Of a stretch of 64,000 nucleotides of DNA, positions 23,479-35,500 are shown in pieces. The stretch is from Plantago ovata. Lineage: Eukaryota; Streptophyta; Magnoliopsida; Lamiales; Plantaginaceae. The stretch spans positions 88,956,753 to 89,020,752 of the forward strand of contig CM051456.1 of assembly GCA_028274465.1 (NCBI GenBank), in the 5' to 3' direction. The translations under genes were made by a program, and so were the position numbers. The notes under the pieces are model-generated. The model saw only the letters and a list, made by a program, of their open reading frames with translations, was not told the DNA's origin and did not search any database. Position 1 is the stretch's first letter, and each line of letters begins with the position of its first letter.

Positions 23479-23745
23479 GGTGATATGCTTGATTTTTTGG
23501 GTAGCCAAAAGGTTATTGACTGAGTTAAATAAATTAACATTATTACTTTTACACTGATACATGTTGTATTTAGAATTTCTACAGTTGGCGATGGAACAAC
23601 GGGGCTACGCAATAGTTACTCATCAAAAGTTTCACATAGAATAATAATACATGTACTGTACTTTGTAACAACTCTACCGTAATACTATTTTGTATGATTA
23701 TTTATATGATTCACACATTCGAATCACTTTGTAATTCTTTCATTC

Positions 23746-23776
23746 CCCGTCGGTTTGCCGACGGGTCATTGGCTAG
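23746..23776 (+). other. Helitron 3' terminus (hairpin + CTAG)
   Basis: Arms CCCGTCGG (23746-23753) and CCGACGGG (23758-23765) pair perfectly around TTTG, followed by TCATTGG and CTAG at 23773-23776. In the family the hairpin acts as the termination signal for rolling-circle replication. Confidence 0.92.
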
Positions 23777-23990
23777 TTTACGAAATAGAAACTAACTCAC
23801 CAAACTTTTAGCGGTTAAAAACAGTAAGAAATTAATGATGATAGAGAATATAAGATGCAATCCGTGCATAACCTACGTGCATTATAATAGTTAGTTTGAA
23901 GTGTATTAATATATGTAATAAATTTACCATGACATATAATAAAATAAAAAGAAGGGAGTAATCAATTAGTGTGCCCTTTATAAGTGAGTT
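23777..23990. other. Unassigned AT-rich flank
   Basis: About 214 bp between the Helitron end and the solo Sirevirus LTR. No ORF, repeat or motif recognised. Confidence 0.6.
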
Positions 23991-25480
23991 TGTTAGGAAA
24001 CTTGTAATTTTGATGAGCAATTAACCATGCTAAATTAAGTAAAGTTCAGTAACTAGTACTCTCAATGTCCATAGGAATTTAAAATTTAAAGGACATTGTA
24101 AAAGAGGAACGTTTGCTGAAAGACTTAGTGTAGGTACTAGTTAGGTTATTAAGCTTGCTAATGATGTACTTTGTTTGCAAAAACAATCTATTGAAGACCT
24201 AGAATCACTCAAAAAGTTGAAGACTGAAGACTTAGAAGATTTCTGAGAAAAAAGGTATCTACAAAGGCGCATGTTATCTCAAAAAGTAAGTAACTCAGCA
24301 ATCAGATAGTTTAAGTGAAAATGTATATGACAGAGTAGGTTGAACTTTCTGAACTGAGATTGCTAGCTAACTGAAACACATGTGACCTGCCTTGCTGATT
24401 ACTTTGCATTTTTGGCTCCAACGTTCACATTTGAAATTCAAAGAGCAGTAAATGCTAAGCATGCGTACTGAAGACTGAAGACAAACGAAGACGCTGCTGA
24501 TAGTGACTACACAGCAAGATAGTGACATCTCATGGCCAAGTCCTAGAATTCAAATTCAAACGGCACCATCGAGACACTATAAATAGAAGGCCTTAGATTG
24601 AGTAGAAGGGTGTGTCCACAACGTGATCAAACTCTCACTTGTGCTTGAACACTCAAACCTTTTCTACTCTTAAACTGTCTATTGATTCGTTCCAAGACTT
24701 AAGCTTGAAACCAAAGCTACTTGTGAAGAAGTACAATACAAAGACTAAGTAATTAGTTAAGTGTTCTTTCCTCTAAACAAGAACAAGTCTTGACACCAAG
24801 AACGACATATTTTCTTACTGCAAAGTATTGCTAAGTTGAGTTTCTCAGATTACTTGTGTTAACTGAAAAGTTAATGTCAGTAATCTCATCCCAAACCTCT
24901 GTAACTGATAAAAACCACCTTATAAGCGTGTTTGTAATTGGGAACTAATCATACATAGTTTTGTCGATGAAGTGTCCCAAGTTTGGTGGAGAACAAGGTT
25001 ACAGTTCTCTAGTAAGGTTAGAAACAAAGCAAGGGTGCTTTAGTTTCTGGGAATTCTAGTGTGTAGGTGTCGTAAGGAAACCCATCACCTGACATAGTGA
25101 TTTCAGCCCGAGAAAGGACAAAGTGGATTAGTTGAGGGATTACGCCACCCTCAGGTACCACTATAAAAGTCTTTGTGTGATTTACTTTACTACAATTTAC
25201 TTTCAGCAAGTTCTTTTGTTTACACTGCTTTATTTGTTTACTTGCTGAAATTGGTTTCTGACAAAGCACTTATTGTGCAAGACTTCCGCATTCTGAATTT
25301 GAAGTATCAACAAACTCATTACTGAAAAGTAATAAGCCTGTGTTGAGAAAGTTAAGTACCAGCAACCTCATTACTGAAAAGTAATAAGTACTTGCTGAGA
25401 GAGTTTTTAGACACGAAAAGGTTTTAAAGACTATTCACCTCCCCCCTCTAGTCTGTACTTGTTGTCTAAAGGGACGAACA
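23991..25480 (+). repeat. Solo Sirevirus LTR
   Basis: TGTTAGGAAACTTG... to ...GACGAACA, 1490 bp, flanked by GAGTT (23986-23990) and CAGTT (25481-25485), a 5-bp duplication with one difference. No primer site or internal region follows. TATA box CTATAAATAG near 24577. GAAA-loop hairpins at 25318-25333 and 25370-25385, then a C-rich run. By eye it is more diverged from the other Sirevirus LTRs than they are from each other, so it is probably the oldest of this family here. Confidence 0.92.
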
Positions 25481-25959
25481 CAGTTCATATTTTTTTTCAT
25501 ATGGCTTCCTGCGTTAAATGAGATCCTATGAGATTACTATATCAAATAAAATAAAATAGATACATGTGAGATCAAGGAGCAGCTCAGCTACACGCTCACA
25601 GATCAGAGGTTGCAGCTCCGTTCTGGGAGCCTTCAAGAACAAGATGATGAATAGTAAAAATTAAAAAAAAATTGTGGCATGTTTTGCAATATTAATTTTG
25701 GTGAGGTATAATTTATATAAACTTTTTAGGTGAAATTTAGGTAACTTGTGTGACTTCATGTTAAAATATTTTGTGCTAATATTGTAAAATAGAAAAATTT
25801 AGGGTAAAATATGCAAATAACAGAAATTGAAGTTGTTTGATTGACTTAAAAAATGATATTTGACCAGAAAAAAACTGTAATTTCCACATTTTAATTCGCC
25901 AAAAGTCAAATTAATGGACCTTAATGTAATTAAACTATAATATAGCTGGTTGTTGAGCA
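25481..25959. other. AT-rich stretch without recognised features
   Basis: Low-complexity AT-rich sequence with A and T runs. No ORF with recognisable similarity on either strand; possibly the body of an old gypsy LTR whose end is at 26118, but I cannot support that directly. Confidence 0.5.
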
Positions 25960-26132
25960 GTTCTAGGATGGGTGACATATTGGAAATTTCCAGGTGCGTG
26001 CACGATTGAGTACAAAGTGTGCATGCAAGAACATGAGTTAGTCTATGGGGCCAACATATCACCTAGGAGAGCGTCTCAGGAGTAACCGGATCGGCCCATT
26101 AGTGGTCGGGGCGTTACAAATGGTATCAAAGC
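25960..26132 (+). repeat. Old gypsy LTR end with primer site
   Basis: Ends GGGGCGTTACA at 26118, followed 2 nt later by TGGTATCAAAGC (26121-26132), a tRNA-Met primer site with one change. GGGCGTTACA is the inverted complement of the LTR start TGTAACGCCC found at 26479, the terminal inverted repeat typical of Tekay/Del-type chromoviruses. No coding parts survive. The left edge is approximate. Confidence 0.6.
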
Positions 26133-26478
26133 CAACCCAGCCCAAAACCCTAAAGGGATAGATGGTTGCTCGGGATATGATGCGAATTAAAAGTAGAGTT
26201 TTGCGGATTGAGTAGATCAAAGAAAGAGACTAGAATCTAGGTCCCAAAGAGACAGCCCACGGTAAAGCAAACAAGTCTAGGTAGGCCTTCGCACACCATC
26301 CGAAAGAAAGCAAATCGAATACTCCCTTTGTCATTGTATCGAAGATTCAAGCCCCCTCTACCTCCTGTCTTTTTTGACTTTTCTTGATTCTCCCACTTCC
26401 AGCTTGCTGGCACAATATAATTGTTAAATGCTTTCCAGCGTCCACCCGATTATGTCTCGTACAATTTAAGAGGGTGAT
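26133..26478. other. Short remnant of gypsy internal region
   Basis: About 345 bp between a primer site and an LTR start. No recognisable protein. Probably leader sequence of the eroded gypsy element. Confidence 0.4.
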
Positions 26479-26936
26479 TGTAACGCCCACAATTTCAGAA
26501 AGTTTTAAAATTTTGAGAACGCCACTCATACAAACAAAATGCTCAAAATATGCTGAATTTCTCATTTTTCGTGGAGGATTAGATCCATTAACCGGGAGTT
26601 TGTGGTTGATCGATGATAATGTACCATCATTTTAGCCATTGCAATTCTATGATGAGTGACCTATTCTAGATAGATTCCTAAAGTGATTGGTACGAGCAGC
26701 GTTTTTAATCCTCTTAAACTCTTTGAAATTGTGGGACAATTAGTGTACACACTAAGAACCCCATACTTTTACAAAAATAAGAATTTTTAAAATTTTAATC
26801 AAAAGCAATCAAAACATGATTTTAGTAAACATTTGTACTAACAGGGTTGTTGATTTGCTTTTTTGTTTTTTTCTTTTGATTTCTATACTCATATAGAAAT
26901 GAGAATTGACCTCGATGTTTATGGTTCGATTATTGT
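26479..26936 (+). repeat. Old gypsy LTR start
   Basis: TGTAACGCCCACAATTTCAG is a common start of Tekay/Del-type LTRs in plants. The right end is uncertain; it runs into T-rich DNA and then the LINE fragment. Together with 25960-26132 this is probably one highly eroded element. Confidence 0.45.
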
Positions 26937-27283
26937 GCAGGCATGAAGCAGTAGGGTGGAGACACAAGCTAGTGGTTCAGGAAGTGCACTGTCTGATGGC
27001 TTAGGTTTAGTCGTTGACACTGAAGTTCGTGTATCGGAAGTGTAATGTAGTGGCTGATCTGTTGGCAAAGAAAGGTTCTCAGGCAACTCATTTTCAAAGT
27101 GATGGTTGTAATTCGGCGAATAATGGACATCCCAGTCGTCTGTTTATATTTGATGTTTGTCCAGTTTGACTTCAAGAGTTTGTAAATAGGGATCTGTCTA
27201 GTCTTTTTATCAAGTCGTTCGTACGGTCACTAACACTTCTGTAACCTTTTCTAACTAGTTATTGAAGTGTTTAAAAAAAAAAC
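26937..27283 (+). mobile_element. LINE (L1-type), 5'-truncated 3' end with RNase H tail
   Basis: Translation from about 26937 gives AGMKQ, then VVQEVHCLMA and LKFVYRKCNVVADLLAKKGS (27018-27077), the C-terminal signature of the RNase H domain carried by plant L1 LINEs (consensus like YREANRVADALAK). In-frame stop codons and small length changes lie near 26952 and 26999. The frame ends with TGA at 27168; a ~100-bp 3' tail then runs into a run of 10 A (27273-27282). Truncation at the 5' end and a terminal A-run are the normal result of target-primed reverse transcription. Confidence 0.8.
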
Positions 27284-27295
27284 ATATAGTATATT

Positions 27296-28526
27296 TGTAA
27301 GAAAATATGGTCAGAATTACCCCTAGGGTGGTGCAGCGGAATTTCAAAATTTTCTTAACATGCATACTAATTGATCATGCATATAACGTATATTGAATCA
27401 CATTAGTTAGAAGACTTACAATACTCCGAAAGCAAGAATTAAAATAGAATCGATAGCCCAATCGATATGATCTTCGTAATAGTCTGGTGTACCTTCTCCT
27501 TCATTGAAGTCGAAGATATCTAATATGCCTTCTTAATTATCTGTAAAACAATGAAGGTTAGTTTCTAGCTTCTTAGAACCTCAACCTTGGTATCCACGGA
27601 TGAACAGCTTATCGAGAGAATGCTAGGATATTCTCGAGTCAAACTCAGTTGACCGGAGAAGGGGGCGGCGGCGGTGGTGAGGTAGGAACAGAGAGAGAGC
27701 TTTTTATTTTCTCTTGAAAGAATAGAAGAGTGAGTAATGTTGTGTATCGAAAAAGCTCTCTAACCATCGACTTATATAGTAGTCAATAGAAGCCTAAAGA
27801 ACATTCTATTAGACTCCTAAAAGGAATAAGAATTCTAATTCTTATTGCACAAGGTAACCTCTTAATGTCCAAGTTCATTCCTAATTAAATCATAATTCAA
27901 TTAGGAAAAACTTGCCCGATAAGTTTGAAACTCCTTCATCCTATGCGCCGGCCGCGCCTCATGGGAATAAGGTGGGTCCCATAAGCAAGTCTAAGGCAAT
28001 TCTAACTCAATTAGATTTTGCCCATGTGCATATATTAATCTTTAATTAATATATCATTTTGATTCCAACCTCAATTATATTTCTAAAATATAATCTTTAA
28101 TTGTATTCTCATAAATACAACTAATTCAATTAATATTCTCATAATATTAATTGTGCCACAACTAATTATAATTAATCTTGATTAATTATAATCACATCTT
28201 CATGGTCATGAGAATAAGCTGAATCACCACATAGTGTGACCATAGGGCCTCAGTGTATTAAGCTAGTAACCTTACGAGGCGTCATGGGATTCCTAGACGG
28301 TCCCATTTGCAATATTAATACATGAGGACGTTTGAGAGTTTTCTCAAAGCTACCCTTTCGTTGTTGAAGCATGTTGCACTCAATGCGGCGATGGTAAGGT
28401 CATTTCATCTGACTGACTCGAATGCATCTAGGATCGATGAAGTGTCTATCCTAATAAAACACTCATGGTGTCTTCAGTGAGTTGTTTGGTTAATGCGATA
28501 TATCTTATGACCATTCATAAATATAT
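27296..28526 (-). repeat. Copia-B LTR, minus strand, 3' part (in LTR orientation)
   Basis: Read on the minus strand this ends ...CCCTAGGGGTAATTCTGACC and then TTCTTACA at 27296, much like the end of the Copia-A LTR, and shares with it the blocks GAAATTCCGCTGC and GTGGATACC.AGGT. A minus-strand TATA box is at 27772-27779. No primer site lies beyond 27296, so it is a solo LTR or a 3' LTR. It resumes at 63366 after the Sire-2 insertion, which duplicated TATAT (28522-28526 and 63361-63365). Confidence 0.82.
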
Positions 28527-30037
28527 TGTTAGGAAACTTGTAAATTTTGATGAGCAATTAACCATGCTAAATTAAGGAAAGTCCAGTAACTAATACTCTT
28601 AAGGTCCATAGGAATTTAGAATTTTAAGGACATTGTAAAAGAGGAACGTTTGCTGAAGACTTAGTGTAGGTACTAGTTAGGTGCTTTAGTTAGCTAATGA
28701 TGTACTTTGTTTTTACAAATGAACTATTGAAGCACTAGAACCGTTCAGCAACTTGAAGAATTTGAAGACTGAAGACTTAAGAAGATTTATGAAGATGGTA
28801 TCTACAAAGACACATGTTGCTCAGAAAGTGGAAATTTCAGCAACAGTTTGCATAAGTGAAAATCTATATGACAGAGTAGGTTGTGCTTGCTGAAACTGAG
28901 ACTGGCCACTTGCTGAAATACATATGTGACCTCCTTGCTAAAAGTACTTGAATTTAGGCTCCAACGTTCACATTTGAATTTCATTCAAATGAACATTAAA
29001 TGCAAAGTAAGCACGCGAAGAACATGAAGACTAGAAGACAAATGAAGGACGCTGCTGAAAGTACAAAAGCAAGATAGTGACATCTTAAGAAACAAAGCCT
29101 TAGAATTTGAAATTCAAACGGCTCCCTTGATTCACTATAAATAGAGATCATCCGACAAAGTGTTAAAGTGTGTCAACAACGTGATCAAACTCTCACTTGT
29201 GCTTAAACTCTCATCTTCCATACTCTTTACTGCCTATTGATCCGTTTCAAGACTTAAAGCTTGAAACAAGAGCTACTTGTGAAGAAGTAGAACATTCACG
29301 GATAAGAAATTAGTTAAGTGTTCTTTCTTTCGAACAAGAACAAGTCTTGACACCAGAAACAACTTAACTTGCTTACTGAAAAGTATACCAAGTTTTGTTT
29401 CTTAGATAACTTGTTATAGCTGAAAAGTTATACTCAAGTCATATCATCCCAAACCTCTCTAACTGATAAACACCCTTTTCAAGCGTGAAATTCAGGGGGA
29501 ATTAATCAAGCATAGTGTTGGTGATTATAAGTCCCAAGTTTGGTGGATAAAAAAGTTTCGTTCTCTAGTTAGGTTGGAAACGAAGCAAGTATGCTTTGGT
29601 TTCTGAAGAATCATTATAGATAGGTGTTGTAAGGTACCTCAAACTTATCTTAGTGGATTCAGTCCTAGAAAGGACAAAGTGGATTAGTTGAGAGATTACG
29701 CCACTCTCAGATACCACTATAAAAAGTGTTTGTGTGATTTACTTTACTGCATTTAGTTTTCAGCAAGCTTAACTATCTGTACACTGTCACTCTGCTCACT
29801 TGCTGAAACTAGCACACTCTGAAAAGCACTTATTGTACAAAGACTTCCGCACTCTGTTTTTAAAGTACCAGTAAAACTCGTTACTGAAAAGTAACGAGTT
29901 GCTGAGAAAGTTAAGTATCATCAAACTCATTACTGAAAAGTAATAAGTACTTGCAAAGAAAGTTTTTAAACGACGAAAGTTTGAAAAGACTATTCCCCCC
30001 CCCTCTAGTCTTTTCTTGTTGTTTAAAGGGACCAACA
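28527..30037 (+). repeat. Sire-2 5' LTR
   Basis: TGTTAGGAAACTTG... to ...GACCAACA, 1511 bp. TATA box CTATAAATAG near 29140. An inverted repeat with arms CATTTGAA / TTCAAATG lies near 28971. The last 160 bp hold two GAAA-loop hairpins and a C run. Confidence 0.96.
29877..29944 (+). other. Paired GAAA-loop hairpins in Sirevirus LTR end (U5)
   Basis: Hairpin 1 has arms CTCGTTACT and AGTAACGAG (29877-29898) around GAAA. Hairpin 2 has arms ATTACT and AGTAAT (29929-29944) around GAAA. The motif TTGCTGAGAAAG follows hairpin 1. All four complete Sirevirus LTRs in the window have both hairpins, and stem changes are mostly compensatory. A GAAA loop is of the GNRA class, which makes stable RNA hairpins. 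Confidence 0.8.
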
Positions 30038-30038
30038 A

Positions 30039-30053
30039 GGGTATCAGAGCTGG
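30039..30053 (+). other. Primer binding site (tRNA-Met) of Sire-2
   Basis: GGGTATCAGAGCTGG starts 2 nt after the LTR end; it matches the tRNA-Met complement TGGTATCAGAGC except at the first base. Confidence 0.9.
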
Positions 30054-30148
30054 AGGTTCTTTAACCTTCAGCACTGAACCTAGATCCCCTTAGATGCTTT
30101 CCGTAAATCACTCTCACTTGATCAGTTTGGTAGTCTTTTGCTGACAAG

Positions 30149-32540
30149 ATGTCTTTAGGTGATTCTCCCTTGCTGAAGCTAGAAAACTATGAAAAATGGC
30201 GAAACAACATGATGCTACATCTTGAGGCCATTACTGATGAAATGGTCACTGTCATAAATGACGGACCTATCAAGATCACTAAACTTGAGAGAAGCTTTCC
30301 TCACAAAACCACGGATACCGCTGGTAAGGAAACTATCTTAGGAGAACCGGTTAACACCAACGTTCCAAAACCAAGAGAGGAATGGACTTCCGACGAATTC
30401 AAAAGATTCCGTCTTGATGTCCAAGCAAGAAACATCATCATTCGATCAACTCCGGATACTATACAGTGCAAACTGTGGGGTGCCAAAACTGCTAAGGAAG
30501 CTTGGAAAATGGTTCAAGATCTTTGCGCTGGATCTGACAAAACCAAGGAAAACAAACTCGAAGTGCTGAAGTTAAAGTTCCAGAACTTTAAACAAGGTAC
30601 AGATGAGTCACTGGAAGACTTGGATTTAGATTCACTACTCTAGTAAGTGAGATGGCTGCCTTAGGAGTTGGAAATCTTTATTCAGATTCTGAGAAGGTGA
30701 AAACCATTATTAGAAGTCTAAACCAAGAGTGGATCCATACTCAGAATTTCTACTATAATCAAGGAATGCCAAACATCACACCTACAGAGTTGTTCTCTCA
30801 TCTTGCTACTATCAACTACGAGACAAAGCAAAGAGAAAATGTGTTTGCTGAAAAATCGCAAAACATTGCTCTTGCTGCAAAGCCGTCTTCTTCTGAAAAG
30901 AAGAATGATAAAGAGCCTGCTGGTGAAAATGCTTTAGTTTTTAAAAACATGAAGAAGTTCATCAGTAAGGAACTTGAAACGCGAAAAGCAAAAGAGAAGC
31001 TGAAAAAGCATCTTAGTAACAACTACCATAAATACAAGAATGAGGCTAGCTCGCTGAACAAGCAAGCTCAGCAAGCAAACTCCTCTGAAGACCCAGCAGT
31101 TGGCAACGATCTATGCTTTTATTGCAACAAGCCTGGACACTTCAAAGAAAATTGTCCTTTGCTGAAAGGTAAATCTGCTGAAAAGAAGAAGAAGTTCAAA
31201 AGGGCTTTTATTGCTGAAGAAAAAAAGAAGCTTCAAGCAAAAATCGATGCGCTATGCATTGATACTAGCTCTGAAGACAGTGAGGTAGAGAGCTCAGACA
31301 CTGAAGAAGAAGAAGCCACTCTTGATGTATAGATTGACAAGGAAGTATGTGAAATAGCTATGGAAGCTTATCCAGATGTGTCAAACTACGAATTCTGCCT
31401 CATGGCCGGTCAGGTAAACAGTCCTACCTCTGACTCTGACTCAGAAAGTGAAGATGATATTGACCTTGATAGAATTCAAGGAGAAATCGAAAGGTTTGAG
31501 AAAACTCTGAGCAAACAGCAAGAGAAACTACAGAATGCTGAAACTCTGACCAAGCAAACCACTGAAAAGTATGTTTTGCTGAAAGTAAGAGTCAGAAAAG
31601 AAGGATGCTGAAATATTGCATCTCAAGAAGTTGTTTGCTGAAGCTACAGGGAAGAATTCTCAAATGGCAATAGAATTGGAAGAGTTCAAGTCCTCAATTC
31701 TAAAGTTGCTTGCTGAAATACAAGAAATGAAAAAGATGAATATCAATTTCAAATCTTATGCTGATGCAAGTAATACGCTGACTGAACTAAACTCTTATCT
31801 GAGAGATCCATCCCAGAAAGAAGGCTTAGGTGCAACGTATGAAGGTGATGACGTAATAATCTTGAGTAAAGACAAATCACCAATTACCTTTGTACGTGTA
31901 ACTGATAGTGGTCAACCAGAACTCTATCGGATTGGTCAATCTAAGGTTGCTGAAACATGCAATCAAGTACCTACGACCATAAAGCCCGCTGTTGCTACTC
32001 AAAGTAACAAGACTTTAAAAGGCAAACAGGTTGCTGAAAAGCAAACTGTTAAGAAAAAGGATGCTGCAAAGCATTCCGCCAAACAAATTGCTGAAAAACA
32101 ATTTGTTAAGTCTAAAGGCAAGATTACTAAACGTAATCAGAAGACCTTTGCTGACAAACCTGATCAAGTAAGGTTGCTGAGACAAAAGCTCAGCATTCTC
32201 CGAAAAGTGGACTTGGTTTCAAAACCAAGCAAAGTCAACAAAACCAAGCCTAAGAGTTCTGACAAAACTGAAAACGCTAGGACTAGAAGGAACCTTGCCA
32301 GAAAAGAACTTACTGAAAATTATGTTAAGCAAAAAGGTCAACCGAGCAAGACACCACACTAGAAAGTGGATTTGATCAGCACTAATCAAAAGTCTTTCGA
32401 CTCAAAACCTTCTAGTTCCTCAGCAAGTAGAAAACAAGTCAAAGTTGAAAAACTCAAGACTTGGGTTTCCACTGGACGCTTTCTTGAACACGTTAATGGA
32501 CATCCAATATTGGATAATTAACTTGTTTTCTCTTGATTGT
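30149..32540 (+). pseudogene. gag: Sire-2 gag
   Basis: The start ATG at 30149 gives MSLGDSPLLKLENYEKWRNN, a copia Gag opening. The capsid part (UBN2 type) includes LWGAKTAKEAWKMVQDLCAG. A CCHC knuckle CFYCNKPGHFKENC is at about 31114-31155. It is followed by an unusually long Lys- and Glu-rich, helical tail (about 31340-32540), consistent with the extended Gag typical of Sireviruses. Many residues are encoded by GCTGAA words. Few breaks; part of a dead element. Confidence 0.9.
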
Positions 32541-35500
32541 GCAGACTTCATCCACGGAGACAAACAATGCAATCTGGCACTTTGACAGTGGTTGTGGAAA
32601 GCACATGACGGGCAACAAGAAAAATCTTATAAACTATAGACCACGTGGTCTAAAGGTCCAACAATAAGGTTTGCTGGTGGAGGCTTTGGTTCTACAAAAG
32701 GTTATGGTGACGTGAAGTTAGGATGCATTACCATTTCGGGAGTTCTTTATGTCAAAAATCTTAAGTTTAACCTTTTCAGCATGAGTCAATTCACTGATAA
32801 AGGATACTTCATCAAAATCAAAAGTGCTGAATGTAAACTTATAGACTTTGAGACAAAGAAGGTTATTATGGTTTCTAGAAATTCAGGAGGTTTATACTGT
32901 AGAGGTCTTCAGCAATCGTTGAAAAATGCCTTGTCTCAGATCATGATTGCCTTGCTGAAAAAGCATGGTTATGGCATAAAAGAACAAGTCACCTAAACTT
33001 CAAGACGCTGAATAAGCTGTCTAAAAAGGCGCTTGTAGTTGGATTACCTAAGGTTAATTTCAAGAAGGATGGTGTTTGCAATGCATGTCAGCAAGGAAAG
33101 CAAATCAAATCTTCTTTTAAGAACAAGGCAGTTGATGAATGTGTATTTTACACTTTCATTTGAGTCTTTTTCACCTATTTTAGCTATCCTCTATGTTAAT
33201 TTAGCTATATTTTAGTGCATTTTATTAGAATAGTGTCACGTTTCCTTTTAGATTTTATTTTACAGGTTTTGGTTGAAAAACGAGGATTTCCGGGCAATTA
33301 TATTGAAGTTGACAAGGAATTGGTGTTCCAGAAGTCTATTTGGAGTATCTGAAGGTTTCCGGATAGGATTTGGAGTCTAGGGGTCGAATCTGGAGGTTAG
33401 AAGGCCACTAGAAGTCAGAAATCGAGTCCGAAAAGGGGAAGAAATCCAAAAACGCGTCGAAAACGTGGAATTCCGCGAAAAATACTCCCAGGCGAACGGC
33501 CCGGGACGTGGGGCGAATCGCCCCACACTTTTTGTAGCCTATATATAGTTGCTCAGTTTTTCTCCGAAATTCATACTTTTCCAGAACTATTCTCTCACCT
33601 TTCTATGTAGTTTTAGGTAGGAACTTCCCATAGCCTGTTCTGGGGGTTCGTAGCTTAGGGGACACTTTTTCATAGCAGATTGGAGCTTGTAGGATCGCAA
33701 TTTTTCGGAGATTGACAACCTTCGGTAACATTGTATCTTACAGTTTATTCTACTTATTTTAATATATCTTTCAACATGTTTTCTTCTATGATTTCTGTTG
33801 ATTGCATGCCTATTATGAGTAGCTAAACTTATCGTTGGTTGTAGTATGTGAATTCTTAGCGAAGGGAAGATAATCATGCTAATGGCTATATCGCGCATTA
33901 TACTCCGTGTTATTGCTTTATTTCGTTGATCAGGCTCAGCCTAAATTCTCGTATGTTGTATTAATTATTATGCACAATTGGACCCTCGTCGACCTATGCG
34001 CATGTTTATCTTCGTAGTGTTGAATAATTACGGAACACAATTGGACAATAGTGCTTGACTTGTCAGTATCATTATCTTCGTAGTGCTTAATAATTGCAAC
34101 AGGACATTAGATTGATCAAAGATCTCCATGCAAGACCGAGGAATTTACGCATGATTATTGACCTGTTATGCTTTGAAGGATCATACTATCACCAATCTCC
34201 ATTATCTGTTAGAAAACCCTTTGCTTTTACGTCTGCTGTTTTTATATTCTTAGTTAAATAGATAAAGCTAGTTATAGTCCTGAGAGAACGACACTCGAGG
34301 TCATTCTACTGCTACACTACGGTTTTCGTTGTAGTTGTGAATTGCCTTTGGCTAAATAACAAATTTATTTGATTGAACCGGGACCTGACAAACCCGCGTT
34401 CATCAGCAGTACCGTTAACTACAAAACCTTTACAACTCTTGCACATGGAATTGTTTGAATCTTCTTCAACAAGATATGCTGGTAAGAAGTATGGTCTGGT
34501 GGTGGTAGATGACTATTCAAGATTCACATGGGTAGTATTTATCAAACACAAGTCTGAAACAAGGACTGAAATACCTAACTTGCTGAATAAGCTTGAAGTC
34601 ATGAAAAATGACAAGGTAAAAGTCATAAGAACAGACCATGGTACTGAGTTTGTGGACCAGTACATAACTGAGTATTGCACTTCAAAAGGCATACAACATC
34701 AGTTATCCTCAATAAGGACACCACAACAAAATGGTGTTGCTGAAAGGAAGAATCCCACCCATAAGGAAGCGACAAGAACAATGCTTGCTGACACTGAAAT
34801 AAATGAAGCTTATTGGGTTGAAACGATTAATACCGCCTGTTATACTCAAAATAGATGTTTGATTACTAAGGAATACAACAAAACGCCATATGAGTTACTT
34901 GTTGGAAGACCTCCTAACATCACCCATCTAAGAGTATTTGGTTGTAAGTGTTTTGTTCTTAACAATGGCAGAGAATACTTAAGAACATTTCAACCAAAGG
35001 CAGACGAAGCGATATTTCTTGCATACTCCTTGCATAGTAAAGCTTATAGAGTTTACAACAAAAATGCACAAAAGATCGAAGAATCAGTGCATGTTGTATT
35101 CTATGAAAAGTCACAAGGAGTGCCTGCTGAAGAAGAACTATCAAATTGTATGAAAAAGTTACTCATACACGAGCAAAGAACTGAATTTGATGCTAGGCAA
35201 GTCAAATCAATTGAACTAAATGATGATTCTGACAATGACTCTCCTCCCCCGAGTCATGAAAAAAGATAAATATAGTTCATGATAAAGAATTTTCAACAAA
35301 AGACGCAGTTGCTCCGGATGTTGCTGAAACTATGCAACTTTCTGTGCCTGATGACGAGTTACCTCAAACCAGCAATGCTGAACAAGTAGTTGCTGATGAA
35401 CCAATCTCAGCAGAGACAGAACAAAATACCAGTAGTACTGAGCAAGTACATACTGAAGAGTCACATGCTGAAGAGCAAACTTATCCAGATCCAAAAAGCA

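Larger units (their letters stand above)
23018..23776 (+). mobile_element. Helitron, 3' end fragment
   Basis: A rolling-circle transposon tail: degraded C-terminal helicase (23057-23478), about 265 bp of non-coding tail, then a textbook Helitron end: an 8-bp hairpin, 7 nt, CTAG, then T in the flank. The 5' end and Rep domain are absent because the sequence starts at the Sire-1 LTR. In maize and other plants Helitrons insert between A and T and leave no target duplication, which fits the T at 23777. Confidence 0.9.
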
